From CAZBRS01 sp964494475 (GTDB taxonomy: Bacteria; Myxococcota_A; UBA9042; CAZBRS01): 64,000 bases of DNA. Every line of letters begins with the position of its first letter. Positions within the stretch are counted from its first letter, which is position 1. The position numbers were made by a program, and so were the translations under genes. Location: positions 1-64,000 of the forward strand of contig CAZBRS010000021.1 in NCBI GenBank assembly GCA_964494475.1, written 5' to 3'. Below, piece by piece: positions 8,497 to 17,290 of this stretch. The notes under the pieces were generated by a model that had not been told where the DNA came from, ran no database searches, and saw only the letters and a program-made list of their open reading frames with translations.

Positions 8497-9170
8497 CGGG
8501 CGCGCCCCGCGCCGTCGTGCTCCTCTCGGGCGGCGTCGACTCCACCACGACCGCGGCGGTCGCCCAGGCCTACGGCTGCGAGGTCTACGCGCTCTCGTTC
8601 CGCTACGGGCAGACGCTGGCGGTCGAGCTCGAGCGCGCGGCCAGCGTGGCCGCAGCCCTGAAGGTGAAGGCCCACCGCGTGGTCACCGTCGACCTCGCGC
8701 CCCTGGGCGGCTCGCGGCTGCTCGGCGACGATACGGTCGACGCCAGCGCCAGTGCCATCCCCGCCACCTACGTGCCGGCCCGGAACACCATCTTCCTCTC
8801 CATCGGCCTGGCCTGGGCCGAGGTGCTGGGCGCACGCTTCCTGATGTTCGGGGCCAACGCCGTCGACTACAGCGGCTACCCCGACTGCCGGCCCGAGTTC
8901 GTCGAGGCGTTCGAGGAGATGGCCAACCGCGCCACCCGGTTCACGACCGAGGGCGCCCTGCGCCTGCATGTGCTCGCGCCGCTGGTCGACCTCACGAAGG
9001 CCGACATCATCCGCCTGGGGCTCGCCCTGGGCGTCGACTACCGCCTCACCCACTCCTGCTACTTCCCCGACCTTGAGGGCCGTGCCTGCGGCGCCTGCGA
9101 CTCGTGTAGAATCCGTTTGAAGGGCTTCGCCGAGGCGGGGCTGGTCGATCCGGTGGCGTACCGCCCGTAA
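8493..9170 (+). CDS. queC: 7-cyano-7-deazaguanine synthase QueC
   Basis: The protein has 225 residues. The PP-loop SGGVDS is at residues 12-17. VPARNTIFLS and NAVDYSGYPDCRPEF are typical of QueC. The C-terminus carries the zinc-binding cysteines (SCY, then CGACDSC). QueC uses ATP and ammonia to turn 7-carboxy-7-deazaguanine into preQ0, the precursor of queuosine in tRNA and of deazapurine DNA modifications. No queD, queE, queF or dpd genes are in the window, so which fate applies is open. The ATG at 8493 overlaps the stop of the transaldolase gene by four bases. Length is normal for the family. Confidence 0.95.
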   Translation: MTGAPRAVVLLSGGVDSTTTAAVAQAYGCEVYALSFRYGQTLAVELERAASVAAALKVKAHRVVTVDLAPLGGSRLLGDDTVDASASAIPATYVPARNTIFLSIGLAWAEVLGARFLMFGANAVDYSGYPDCRPEFVEAFEEMANRATRFTTEGALRLHVLAPLVDLTKADIIRLGLALGVDYRLTHSCYFPDLEGRACGACDSCRIRLKGFAEAGLVDPVAYRP

Positions 9171-9211
9171 CGCCGGACCACGCCGGACCACTCCCGTCCG
9201 CCAAGAAGACG

Positions 9212-9236
9212 AAAAACCCTTTCGTTTCGAGAGGGT
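9212..9236 (-). terminator. Hairpin with T-tract on the minus strand
   Basis: ACCCTTTC (9216-9223) and GAGAGGGT (9229-9236) form an 8-bp stem with one G-U pair around GTTTC. Read on the minus strand the stem is followed by TTTTT. It lies between queC and the protease gene, both on plus, so it could stop antisense transcription or work poorly as a plus-strand terminator. Confidence 0.4.
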
Positions 9237-9306
9237 CTCCTTGGACTGCCCCTTGCACTCCTTCGGCCCGGCACGAGCGGTTCCCGACTCACGAAGGAGG
9301 TGGTCC

Positions 9307-10539
9307 ATGCTGCGTCGTTTCTTCGCGGTGCTGGCCCTGGTGCTGGTCGCGTCGTGGCTCTCGCTGGCCTGCGACGGGGTCTCGGACCGGGAGGCCGACG
9401 TCCTCTCGGCTGGTCCGGACGGACAGGGCCCGGACCGGAGCGAGGGTCCGGAGGGCGACGAGCTTCCGGTCCAGCGCATCGTGGCGGGATCGATCGACGA
9501 GACCGACACGGCCGTGGTGGCCCTGGTGGCGGGGGGGCGGCTGTTCTGCAGCGGCACGCTGGTGGCGCCGCGGACGGTGTTCACGGCGGGGCACTGCGTG
9601 GCCGGGAGCCGGCTTTCGGCGAGCGAGGTCGAGGTCTTCTTCGGTACGCGCGTCGGGGGCCCCGGGCCGAGCGTTCCTGTGGCCGCGTGGGGGGTGCACC
9701 CGGGGTACACCGTGCTGCCCGATGGCGTGCCGTTGCACGACGTGGCCTTCGTCACGCTGGTCCGGGACGCACCGGTGGAGCCCTTGCCCTGGCGCGCGAC
9801 CAAGCTGCCGAGCCTGGTCGGCGTCCGGGTGAAGATGGTCGGCTACGGGGTCACCGACGCCCTGCACCAGGTCGGCGCGGGGACGCGGCGGGCCGTCTAC
9901 CAGACCATCGTGGACCAGGACGCGGCGTTCCTCTACTACGGTGACGGCGTCTCCGGGACCTGCCAGGGCGACTCCGGCGGTCCGACGTTGCTGAAGGAGG
10001 ACGGCGTCACCACCCTGGTCGCCGTCACGTCGTACGGCGACGAGACCTGCGTGCAGGTCGGCGGCAACACGCGCGTCGACACCAACGCCGAGTTCCTGGC
10101 GGCGCACGTGGCGGCCCCGGCCCCGTCTCCGGTCTCCGGATCCGAACCTCCGTCGGGTAAACCCGGGGCGCTCGTCGCCGAGGCCGAGCCGAACAACGGC
10201 TACGGGAGCTTCTCCAACACCCTCGAAGCGCCGTGCCTCGTCGAAGGTGCGCTGGAGCCCGTGGGCGACGTCGATTACTACCGCGTCGTGCTGCCGCGGG
10301 GCGCCACGCTCGACGCCATGCTGACCGCGGGGTCGGACCACGACGTCGACGTCCGGCTGACCAACGCGGGGGGTGGGTTGCTCGACGCCAGCGAGAACGG
10401 CGCTGGAGAGGCTGACGCGGTCTCGTGGACGAACGTCAGCGATTCGGCGCGTACCGTCTATCTTCGCGTCTACGGCGTGCCGGGCTCCGGACCCGTCGAA
10501 CTGTCGGGCGCCACCTACCGGGCGGCTGTCTCCTGGTGA
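9307..10539 (+). CDS. Trypsin-like serine protease lipoprotein with C-terminal PPC domain
   Basis: The protein has 410 residues. The ATG at 9307 follows a full AGGAGG (9295-9300) and opens a lipoprotein signal peptide ending SLAC. An S1 protease domain follows from RIVAGS: His in TAGHC, Asp in LHDVAFVTL, Ser in CQGDSGGP. The full triad is present, so it should be active. From about residue 295 a bacterial pre-peptidase C-terminal domain is visible (AEPNNGYGSFSNT, GDVDYYRVVL, VYLRVYGV), a beta-sandwich common in secreted proteases. It is likely anchored in the outer membrane and acts on extracellular protein, fitting a predatory or scavenging lifestyle (inference). It stands alone, followed 17 bp later by a convergent kinase gene. 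Confidence 0.9.
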   Translation: MLRRFFAVLALVLVASWLSLACDGVSDREADVLSAGPDGQGPDRSEGPEGDELPVQRIVAGSIDETDTAVVALVAGGRLFCSGTLVAPRTVFTAGHCVAGSRLSASEVEVFFGTRVGGPGPSVPVAAWGVHPGYTVLPDGVPLHDVAFVTLVRDAPVEPLPWRATKLPSLVGVRVKMVGYGVTDALHQVGAGTRRAVYQTIVDQDAAFLYYGDGVSGTCQGDSGGPTLLKEDGVTTLVAVTSYGDETCVQVGGNTRVDTNAEFLAAHVAAPAPSPVSGSEPPSGKPGALVAEAEPNNGYGSFSNTLEAPCLVEGALEPVGDVDYYRVVLPRGATLDAMLTAGSDHDVDVRLTNAGGGLLDASENGAGEADAVSWTNVSDSARTVYLRVYGVPGSGPVELSGATYRAAVSW

Positions 10540-10556
10540 GAGGGCCCTTGCGTCGC

Positions 10557-12851
10557 CTACCCGTCTTCGAGCGCGGCGTGCACCGCGCTCGCGAGCTCGC
10601 GCCGCGAGAAGGGCTTCTGGAGGAAGTGCACGCCCTCGTCGAGCAGCCCGTCGCGCGCGAAGACGTTCGCGGTGTACCCCGACATGTACAGCCGCTTGAG
10701 GCCGGGATAGCGCGACAGCAACCGGGCCGCCAGCTCGATGCCGTTCATCTCGGGCATGATCACGTCGGTCACCAGCAGCTCGATCTCGTGGCTGCGCTCG
10801 TCGGCCAGGCGAATGGCCTCACTGGGCGTGCCCGCCGGGAGCACTCGGTAGCCGAGGCCCTCGAGCATGTGTCGGCACATCTCGAGCAGCATGGGCTCGT
10901 CCTCGACCAACAGCACGGTGGCGTGCCGGCCCTGCTGGATGGGCGCCGCGCCGGTGTCGGAGGCGAGGCTGGCGTCGCCCGCGTGCCGCGGCAGGTAGAT
11001 GCGGAAGGTCGAGCCCTGCCCGGGCTCGCTGTACACGTTGATGAACCCGCCGTTCTGCTTGACGATCCCGTACAGCATGGCGAGCCCGAGCCCGGTGCCC
11101 TGCCCCACCTCCTTGGTCGTGAAGAAGGGCTCGAACAGGTGCGCGCGCACGGTGGCGTCCATGCCGCAGCCGTCGTCGCTCACGGTGAGCAGCACGTAGT
11201 CGCCGGGGGTCACCTCGGCCAGCGTCTCGCTCCAGGTCTCGTCGAGCGTGCGATTCCTCGTCTCGATGACGACCCGCCCCACGCTCGAGATGGCGTCGCG
11301 GGCGTTCACGCACAGGTTCGCGAGGATCTGGTCGACCTGGGAGGGATCGATCTTCACGGGCCACACGCTCTCGCCCGGCTTCCATTCGAGGGAGATGTCC
11401 TCGCCGATCAGCCGTCTCAGCATCTTGAGCAGGCCCGTCACGGCCGCGTTCAGGTCGAGCACCCGGGGCGTCACGGTCTGCTTGCGGGCGAAGGCCAGCA
11501 GCTGCCGCGTGAGCTCGGCCGAGCGCTGCGTGGCGCTGCGGATGCCCACGATCGTCGCGTGGTTCGGGTCGGCGTCGTCGATCGCGTCGAGCAGGAGGTC
11601 GGTGTAGCCGAGGATCACGCCCAGCATGTTGTTGAAGTCGTGGGCCACCCCGCCCGCGAGCCGGCCGACGGACTCCATCTTCTGGGCCTGCACCAGCTGC
11701 TCGTGCAGCTTCTCTTTGTCTTCCTCGGCGCGCTTCTGCAGGGTGACGTCGAGCACCGACGATTGGTAGCCGACCACCTCGCCGCGTTCGTTACGGAGCG
11801 CGGTGGCCTGGCTGCTGGCGACGAACGTCGACCCGTCGGGGCGCTTCGCCGTGTACTCGCCCGCCCAGGCGCCGGTCGCCTCGAGCGCCTTCAGGATGGC
11901 CCGGGCTTCGTGCTCGTGCGCCAGGAACTCGGGCACCTTCTTCCCCAGGACCTGGTCCAGCCGCTCGAAGCCCCAGATGCGCAGGAAGGCCTGGTTGGCT
12001 TCGACGACGATGCCCTGGGTGTCGGCGATGCTGTTGGCGGTCATGGCCGAGTCGAACACGAACGTCTTCAGCCGGAGCTCGTGTTCCACCTGCCGGCGGT
12101 AGGTGGTGTCGCGGAACGAGCCCATCAGGCAGCGGCGGCCCGCCACGTCGATGGCGGCTGCGCTCACGTCGCAGAGCACCACGCGCCCGTCCTTGCGCCG
12201 CACGGGGATGTCGGGCGCGACCACGACCTCGCCCCGCGCCTGGCGCTCGAACCAGCCCACCACGTAGGGGAGCGCCTCGGGCGGGTGCAGCTTGTCGACG
12301 CCGAGCCGCAGGACATCGTCGGGGCCGTAGCCGGTCAACTCGTGGAAGCCCCGGTTGGCGAGCAGGAAGCGGCGGCCCTCGAGGTCGGCCACCACGAGGC
12401 CGTCGGAGACCCCGTCGAAGACGGCCTGGAGTTGCGCCTTGCTCTCGGCCAGCGCCACCTCGGCCTGCTTGCGCGCCGTGATGTCCTGGATGGTGCCGAA
12501 CATGCGCACGGGCCGGCCTTCGGGGCTGAACTCGAGGTTGCCCAGGCCGTGCACCCAGAACGACTGCCCCGAGCGGCGGTTCACGACCTGGTATTCGCGA
12601 TCGAACGACTGGCGTTCTCCGATCACCTTCTTCGTGAAGTAGTCGATCATGTCCCGCTGGTGATCCGGGTGCAGCCGCCCGATCCAGGTGGCCAGCGTGT
12701 GGTCGTCGGCGGCCGTGAGTCCGAAGATCTCGTCGAGCATCTCGGAGCACGTCCAGCGGTCGGAGGCGATGTCGAGCACGTAGTGGCCGAGGCGGGCGAC
12801 CCGCTGCGATTGCCGGAGCAGGTCTTCACTTTCGGTCATGGCAGTCGCCAT
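10557..12851 (-). CDS. Hybrid sensor histidine kinase: 3 PAS, HisKA, HATPase, receiver
   Basis: The protein has 764 residues and no membrane segment, so it is a cytosolic sensor. Three PAS domains occupy about residues 20-370 (the second has DGLVVADLEG, the third GIVVEANQAF). The phospho-acceptor His is in GGVAHDFNN near residue 402. The ATP-binding core has NLCVNARDA, DDGCGMD and GTGLGLAM. A receiver domain ends the protein, with Asp in LLVTDVIMPEMNG near 693 and Lys in FLQKPF. No output regulator gene adjoins it. I chose the ATG at 12851 because GGAG precedes it; another ATG lies at 12839. The signal is unknown. It is transcribed towards the protease gene and lies downstream of no operon partner. 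Confidence 0.92.
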   Translation of the reverse strand: MATAMTESEDLLRQSQRVARLGHYVLDIASDRWTCSEMLDEIFGLTAADDHTLATWIGRLHPDHQRDMIDYFTKKVIGERQSFDREYQVVNRRSGQSFWVHGLGNLEFSPEGRPVRMFGTIQDITARKQAEVALAESKAQLQAVFDGVSDGLVVADLEGRRFLLANRGFHELTGYGPDDVLRLGVDKLHPPEALPYVVGWFERQARGEVVVAPDIPVRRKDGRVVLCDVSAAAIDVAGRRCLMGSFRDTTYRRQVEHELRLKTFVFDSAMTANSIADTQGIVVEANQAFLRIWGFERLDQVLGKKVPEFLAHEHEARAILKALEATGAWAGEYTAKRPDGSTFVASSQATALRNERGEVVGYQSSVLDVTLQKRAEEDKEKLHEQLVQAQKMESVGRLAGGVAHDFNNMLGVILGYTDLLLDAIDDADPNHATIVGIRSATQRSAELTRQLLAFARKQTVTPRVLDLNAAVTGLLKMLRRLIGEDISLEWKPGESVWPVKIDPSQVDQILANLCVNARDAISSVGRVVIETRNRTLDETWSETLAEVTPGDYVLLTVSDDGCGMDATVRAHLFEPFFTTKEVGQGTGLGLAMLYGIVKQNGGFINVYSEPGQGSTFRIYLPRHAGDASLASDTGAAPIQQGRHATVLLVEDEPMLLEMCRHMLEGLGYRVLPAGTPSEAIRLADERSHEIELLVTDVIMPEMNGIELAARLLSRYPGLKRLYMSGYTANVFARDGLLDEGVHFLQKPFSRRELASAVHAALEDG

Positions 12852-12871
12852 GGTGATCGTACTCCGCACAT

Positions 12872-12899
12872 CGTATAGGATAAATACTGTGAGTGTCGA
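12872..12899 (-). promoter_or_regulatory. Putative sigma-70 promoter of the hybrid kinase gene
   Basis: On the minus strand TCGACA (12899-12894) and TATACG (12877-12872) are separated by 16 bases. The predicted start is near 12865, giving a leader of about 14 bases to the ATG at 12851. Confidence 0.5.
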
Positions 12900-12946
12900 A
12901 CCGCCCGCCGTCACGCGGTTGTTCCGGGCGGTCGTTCAGAGAACCG

Positions 12947-15220
12947 TCACGCGCGGATGCAGTCGGCGTAGTAGTGCTTCACGCCGTCCTCGCCCGTCTC
13001 GCCGACCAGCCCGTGGATGTCGGTCTCGAAGCCCGGGCAGCTCGCGTTGAACTCGCGCGAGAACTTCAGGTACTCGACGATCTTCTTGTTGAAGACCTCG
13101 CCGGGGATGAGCAGCGGGATGCCGGGGGGGTAGGGCGTGATGAGGGCCGTCGTGACCCGTCCGAGCAGGTCGTCGATGCCCACGCGCTCGGTCTTCTTCA
13201 TGGCGATGTGGGCGAAGGCGTCAGCGGGGGCCAGGGCCGGGGTCAGGTCGCTCAGGTACATGTCGGTCGTGAGGCGGGCCACGTCGTTCTTCGCGTACAG
13301 GCCGTGGATGTACTGGCACAGGTCGCTGAGGCCCATGCGCTCGTAGCGCGGGTGCTGCTGGCAGAACTCGGGCATGATGCGCCACATGGGCTGGTTCTTG
13401 GCGTACTCGTCCTTGAACTGCTGCAGGGCGGTGAGCAGCGTGTTCCAGCGGCCCTTGGTGATGCCGATCGTGAACATGATGAAGAAGCTGTAGAGCCCCG
13501 TCTTCTCGACGATGACGCCGTGCTCGACCAGGTACTTGGTCACGATGCTGGCCGGGATGCCCGTCTTCGCGAACTTTCCGGCCAGGTCGAGCCCCGGCGT
13601 GACGATGGTGGCCTTGATGGGGTCCAGCATGTTGAAGCGGTCGGCCAGGTTACCGAAGCCGTGCCACTTGCTGCGCTTCCCGTTCTCGACGCCGCCCTTG
13701 ATGATCCAGTCGTCGCCGTGCCCGATGCCCTCGTCGACCAGCCTGTCGGGGCCCCACACCTGGAACCACCAGTCCTTGCCGAACTCGGCGTCGACCTTTC
13801 GCATGGCGCGCCGGAAGTCGAGCGCCTCGATGATGCTCTCCTCGACCAGCGCGGTGCCCCCCGGCGGCTCCATCATGGCCGCGGCCACGTCGCAGCTCGC
13901 GATGATCGCGTACTGCGGGCTGGTCGACGTGTGCATGAGGAACGCTTCGTTGAACAGGTGCCGATCCAGCCTGGCGGTCTGCGAGTCCTGCACCAGCACG
14001 TGGCTGGCCTGGCTGATGCCGGCCAGCAGCTTGTGGATCGACTGGGTGGCGTACACGATCGACTGCTTCGGTCGCGCGCGCTTCTTGCCCATGGAGTGGA
14101 AGCTTCCGTAGAAGGGGTGGAACGCCGCGTGCGGCAGCCACGCCTCGTCGAAGTGCAGGTTCTCGACGTAGCCGTCGAGCATGCCCTTGATGGCCTCGGT
14201 GTTGTAGAGCACCCCGTCGTAGGTCGACTGCGTGATCGTCAGGATGCGCGGCTTGACCTTCTTGGCGTCGACGCCCTTGAGGAGCGGGTTCGCCCGGATC
14301 TTGGCCATGATGGCCGAGGGCTCGAACTCGGACTTCGGGATGGGGCCGATGATGCCGAAGTGATTGCGCGTGGGCTTCAGGAAGACGGGGATGGCGCCCG
14401 TGAGGATGATCGAGTGCAGGACGGACTTGTGGCAGTTGCGGTCGACCACCACCACGTCGCCCGGCGCCACCGTGTGGTTCCACACGATCTTGTTGGCCGT
14501 GCTCGTGCCGTTGGTCACGAAGAAGCAGTGGTCGGCGTTGAAGATGCGCGCGGCGTTCCGCTCGCTGGCGGCCACGGGGCCCGTGTGATCGAGCAGCTGC
14601 CCGAGCTCTTCGACCGCGTTGCACACGTCGGCGCGCAGCATGTTCTCGCCGAAGAACTGGTGGTACATCTGGCCCACCGGGCTCTTCAGGAAGGCCACGC
14701 CCCCCGAGTGCCCCGGGCAGTGCCACGAGTACGAGCCGTCCTCGGCGTAGTCGAGCAGAGCCTTGAAGAACGGCGGCTGCAGGCCCTCGAGGTAGGCCCG
14801 GGCCTCGCGGAGGATGTGCCGCGCCACGAACTCGGGCGTGTCCTCGAACATGTGAATGAAGCCGTGCAGTTCTCGCAGGATGTCGTTGGGGATGTGGCGG
14901 CTGGTCTTGGTCTCGCCATAGATGTACAGCGGCACGTCGGCGTTCTTGAAGCGCACCTCTTCGATGAATTTTCGCAGGTTGAGGACGGCGGGGTCGAGGT
15001 CGGGCCCTGGCGTGAACTCCTCGTCGTCGATCGACAGGATGAACGCGCTGGCGCGGCTCTGCTGTTGAGCGTGCTGCGACAGGTCGCCGTAGCTCGTGAC
15101 GCCCAGCACCTCGAAGCCCTCGGCCTCGATGGCCTTGGCCAGGTCGCGGATGCCCGAGCCCGACGTGTTGTCGGAGCGGAAGTCCTCGTCGATGATGACG
15201 ATGGGGAAGCGGAACTTCAT
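12947..15220 (-). CDS. adiA: Orn/Lys/Arg decarboxylase, arginine decarboxylase AdiA-like
   Basis: The protein has 757 residues, the length of E. coli AdiA. It has an N-terminal wing domain (PIVIIDEDF), then the fold-type-I PLP core with VVVDRNCHKS, LHFDEAW and the PLP Lys in SIHKLLAGISQAS near residue 397. The C-terminal domain has TPYPPGIPLLIPGE. It should convert an amino acid, most likely arginine to agmatine, releasing CO2 and consuming a proton. This serves acid resistance or polyamine synthesis. Lysine or ornithine cannot be excluded. No antiporter (adiC) or agmatinase is nearby. The SD is AGAGGTG. The gene has its own promoter and a stable 9-bp hairpin right at the predicted mRNA 5' end (15251-15274). 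Confidence 0.85.
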   Translation of the reverse strand: MKFRFPIVIIDEDFRSDNTSGSGIRDLAKAIEAEGFEVLGVTSYGDLSQHAQQQSRASAFILSIDDEEFTPGPDLDPAVLNLRKFIEEVRFKNADVPLYIYGETKTSRHIPNDILRELHGFIHMFEDTPEFVARHILREARAYLEGLQPPFFKALLDYAEDGSYSWHCPGHSGGVAFLKSPVGQMYHQFFGENMLRADVCNAVEELGQLLDHTGPVAASERNAARIFNADHCFFVTNGTSTANKIVWNHTVAPGDVVVVDRNCHKSVLHSIILTGAIPVFLKPTRNHFGIIGPIPKSEFEPSAIMAKIRANPLLKGVDAKKVKPRILTITQSTYDGVLYNTEAIKGMLDGYVENLHFDEAWLPHAAFHPFYGSFHSMGKKRARPKQSIVYATQSIHKLLAGISQASHVLVQDSQTARLDRHLFNEAFLMHTSTSPQYAIIASCDVAAAMMEPPGGTALVEESIIEALDFRRAMRKVDAEFGKDWWFQVWGPDRLVDEGIGHGDDWIIKGGVENGKRSKWHGFGNLADRFNMLDPIKATIVTPGLDLAGKFAKTGIPASIVTKYLVEHGVIVEKTGLYSFFIMFTIGITKGRWNTLLTALQQFKDEYAKNQPMWRIMPEFCQQHPRYERMGLSDLCQYIHGLYAKNDVARLTTDMYLSDLTPALAPADAFAHIAMKKTERVGIDDLLGRVTTALITPYPPGIPLLIPGEVFNKKIVEYLKFSREFNASCPGFETDIHGLVGETGEDGVKHYYADCIRA

Positions 15221-15250
15221 GGGCGTGCCACCTCTCTCGCTGACGGGGAG

Positions 15251-15274
15251 CGCCGCGCGAACCCCCGCGCGGCG
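15251..15274 (-). promoter_or_regulatory. 5'-end hairpin in the decarboxylase leader
   Basis: CGCCGCGCG (15251-15259) and CGCGCGGCG (15266-15274) form a perfect 9-bp stem with loop AACCCC. It starts at the predicted transcription start of the decarboxylase mRNA, about 30 bases from the SD. It could stabilise the 5' end or act in control. Confidence 0.45.
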
Positions 15275-15279
15275 AACGC

Positions 15280-15308
15280 AGTATCGGTGCGAGCGGCGGG
15301 GGGGTCAA
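15280..15308 (-). promoter_or_regulatory. Putative sigma-70 promoter of the decarboxylase gene
   Basis: On the minus strand TTGACC (15308-15303) and GATACT (15285-15280) are separated by 17 bases. The predicted start is near 15273 and the leader about 53 bases. Confidence 0.55.
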
Positions 15309-15461
15309 GGGGGATGGATCACGTCGGCGCGGGGTCGCGCCAAGGGTGCTCGGGTGGTCTCGCGACGGGAGGAGATCCTCGTCGCGAATCGCTCGGCAGC
15401 GCTTGCGCGCGCCGGCTTCTTTCGTCAAAATGCTCCTGGCATATCCAAAAAGAGTCTCGAA

Positions 15462-16613
15462 ATGGATTCTGCGCCGCGCTTTTTCAAGGACCCCGGGACG
15501 AGCTTCTTCCTGTTCGGGCCGCGTGGAACGGGGAAGTCAACGTGGTTGCGGACAGAATTCCCCGACGCCCGGCGCCTCGACCTGCTCGATCCGGAGACCT
15601 TCCGCCGGTTCGACGCGCAGCCCGAGCGGCTGGTCGAGCTCGTTCGAGCCGAAGACCCCGCGCGCGTCGTCGTCATCGACGAGGTGCAACGGGTGCCCGA
15701 ACTGCTCCCTGCCGTGCATCTGCTGATGGAAGAAGACAAGCAGCGACGCTTCGTGCTCACGGGCTCCAGCGCGCGCAAGCTGAAGCGCGTGGGCACCGAC
15801 CTGCTGGCGGGCCGGGCGCTGCTCACTACGATGCATCCGTTCCTGGCGGCGGAGTTGGGCGAAGCGTTCGAGCTCGAATCGGCGCTGCGCCTGGGCCTGC
15901 TCCCCGTGGTGCTCGGCTCGCAGAATCCCGCTGAGACCCTGCGCACCTACGCGGCCCTCTACGTGCGAGAAGAGGTGCAGGCCGAAGGCTTGGTGCGCAA
16001 CGTGGGCGCCTTCAGCCGATTCCTCGAGGTGGCGTCGTTCTCGCACGCCTCGACCTTGAACGTCCTCAACCTGGCGCGCGAGTGCGGCATCGAGCGCAAA
16101 GCCGCCGAGAGCTACTTCCATATCCTCGAGGATCTGTTGCTCGCCTTCCGCCTGCCCGTCTTCACCAGGCGCGCGGCCCGAGCGCTGGTGGCGCACCCCA
16201 AGTGGTACTACGTCGACGCGGGAGTGTTCCGTTCCGTGCGGCCGGCCGGTCCCCTCGATCGCCCCTCCGAGATCGACGGAGCGGCCCTCGAGGGCCTGGT
16301 CGCCGAGCACCTGCGCGCCTGGATCGCCTACAGCGGAGCGCGCCATGCGCTGTCGTACTGGCGCACGAAGAGCGGTGTCGAGGTCGACTTCGTGGTCTAC
16401 GGCCCAGAAACCTTCGTGGCGATCGAGGTGAAGAACGCCGCCACCGTTCGCCCCCAGGATCTCAGGGGGTTGAACGCGTTCCTCGAGGACTACCCCGAAG
16501 CGAGCGGAGTACTCCTCTACCGCGGGAAGGACCGGCTGAAGAAGGGCAAGATCCTGTGCGTGCCCGTCGAGGAGTGGCTCAGGGGGCTGGTGCCGGGGCG
16601 GGCGTTGGCCTGA
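15462..16613 (+). CDS. AAA ATPase with C-terminal DUF4143 (AAA_14 family)
   Basis: The protein has 383 residues. It begins with a Walker A (FLFGPRGTGKST, residues about 18-29) and a Walker B (ARVVVIDEVQRVPEL), then the sensor-like LTGSSARKLKR. The C-terminal DUF4143 part ends with YWRTKSGVEVDFVV and FVAIEVKNA, which resemble a restriction-endonuclease-like D-ExK core. These proteins are widespread in prokaryotes and their role is unclear; they are often transferred and often near toxin-like nucleotidyltransferases, as here. I chose the ATG at 15462 because upstream frame overlaps the divergent decarboxylase. The sequence before it (15309-15461) is slightly richer in A/T than the surroundings. 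Confidence 0.85.
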   Translation: MDSAPRFFKDPGTSFFLFGPRGTGKSTWLRTEFPDARRLDLLDPETFRRFDAQPERLVELVRAEDPARVVVIDEVQRVPELLPAVHLLMEEDKQRRFVLTGSSARKLKRVGTDLLAGRALLTTMHPFLAAELGEAFELESALRLGLLPVVLGSQNPAETLRTYAALYVREEVQAEGLVRNVGAFSRFLEVASFSHASTLNVLNLARECGIERKAAESYFHILEDLLLAFRLPVFTRRAARALVAHPKWYYVDAGVFRSVRPAGPLDRPSEIDGAALEGLVAEHLRAWIAYSGARHALSYWRTKSGVEVDFVVYGPETFVAIEVKNAATVRPQDLRGLNAFLEDYPEASGVLLYRGKDRLKKGKILCVPVEEWLRGLVPGRALA

Positions 16614-16637
16614 ACTCGCGCAACTTTCGGCGAGCTG

Positions 16638-16796
16638 TCAGGGAGGGACGCGGCGCGGTGAATCCACGGGGCCCGGGGCCGAGGCCGGGTACTCGGGCTT
16701 GGGTCCCTGAGCCGCCGGCACCTTGAAGCGCTTCAACTCGCGGTAGAAGTCGTAGAGCGCGGCCAACTCGCGGAACACCTGGTCAGGCTTCTTCAT
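16638..16796 (-). CDS. 52-residue small protein overlapping the nucleotidyltransferase end
   Basis: The ATG at 16796 lies 14 bases inside the end of the nucleotidyltransferase gene and the frame runs 52 codons to TGA at 16638. It starts MKKPDQVFRELAALYDFYRE, an amphipathic charged helix, and ends in a Pro-rich tail. I recognise no family. The overlap suggests translational coupling and a role with the nucleotidyltransferase, for example as binding partner or antitoxin (inference). It could still be a chance frame, but the Lys/Glu/Phe-rich start and the coupling favour a real gene. Confidence 0.5.
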   Translation of the reverse strand: MKKPDQVFRELAALYDFYRELKRFKVPAAQGPKPEYPASAPGPVDSPRRVPP

Positions 16797-17241
16797 CGCG
16801 CAGCCTCTCGATATCGGCCAGGTCCTGCTTCGAGCCCCGGAAGCGCTTCAGCCAGACCAGGTCGTCGCGCGTGGCCACGCGCACGACGCCGCCACGATCG
16901 TCGCGAGCTTCGACGGCGTTTGCGACGATCTCGAGGTGTCGCGCGCTGCCCGCGACCAGCACGTCGACGAGCATCGGGTCCACGCCCTCGACCCGCAGGA
17001 AGCGGTGCAACGTCAACTGGGTGCTGGCGAACGTCCACGGGATCGCCGATTCGAAGTATCCGAGATCTTGAAGGATCTTCTGCACGCGCTCGAGCGCGTG
17101 CTCGGGGACCAGCAAGTCGATGTCCTGGGTGAAGCGCGGGTTCGCATAGAAGGCCAGAGCGACGCCGCCGATCAGCGCGTACTCGACGTCGTCGGCCCGC
17201 AGGCGCCGGACGATGGCGTCGAACTCGGTGAAGACGTTCAT
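16783..17241 (-). CDS. Small nucleotidyltransferase-fold protein
   Basis: The protein has 152 residues. The core is EYALIGGVALAFYANPRFTQDIDLLV, shortened in families such as DUF6036, MNT and AbiEii: GG, then after about 11 residues the DxD metal pair (DIDLLV). A third acidic residue is expected in MLVDVLV. RATRDDLVWLKRF-like words near the end (VATRDDLVWLKRFRGSKQDLADI) are typical of this family, which includes NMP-transferring toxins. I chose the ATG at 17241; one at 17259 is possible. It overlaps the 52-residue gene downstream. No HEPN partner is visible. Function as toxin, or as a metabolic transferase, is open. Confidence 0.75.
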   Translation of the reverse strand: MNVFTEFDAIVRRLRADDVEYALIGGVALAFYANPRFTQDIDLLVPEHALERVQKILQDLGYFESAIPWTFASTQLTLHRFLRVEGVDPMLVDVLVAGSARHLEIVANAVEARDDRGGVVRVATRDDLVWLKRFRGSKQDLADIERLRDEEA

Positions 17242-17290
17242 GTCTCTTACATGCCCCATTCCTCGCCGTGGCGCAACCGTGAATCCAGCC

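Noticed and set aside
9269..9285. Sigma-54-like box before the protease gene
   Set aside because: GGCACGAGCGG is followed by TTCC instead of TTGC and the spacing is one base too long.
15226..15240. TGGCACG on the minus strand before the decarboxylase
   Set aside because: No TTGC follows at the needed distance and it overlaps the start codon.
16638..17241. HEPN-MNT toxin-antitoxin pair
   Set aside because: The partner of the nucleotidyltransferase has 52 residues and no RxxxxH motif, too short for HEPN.
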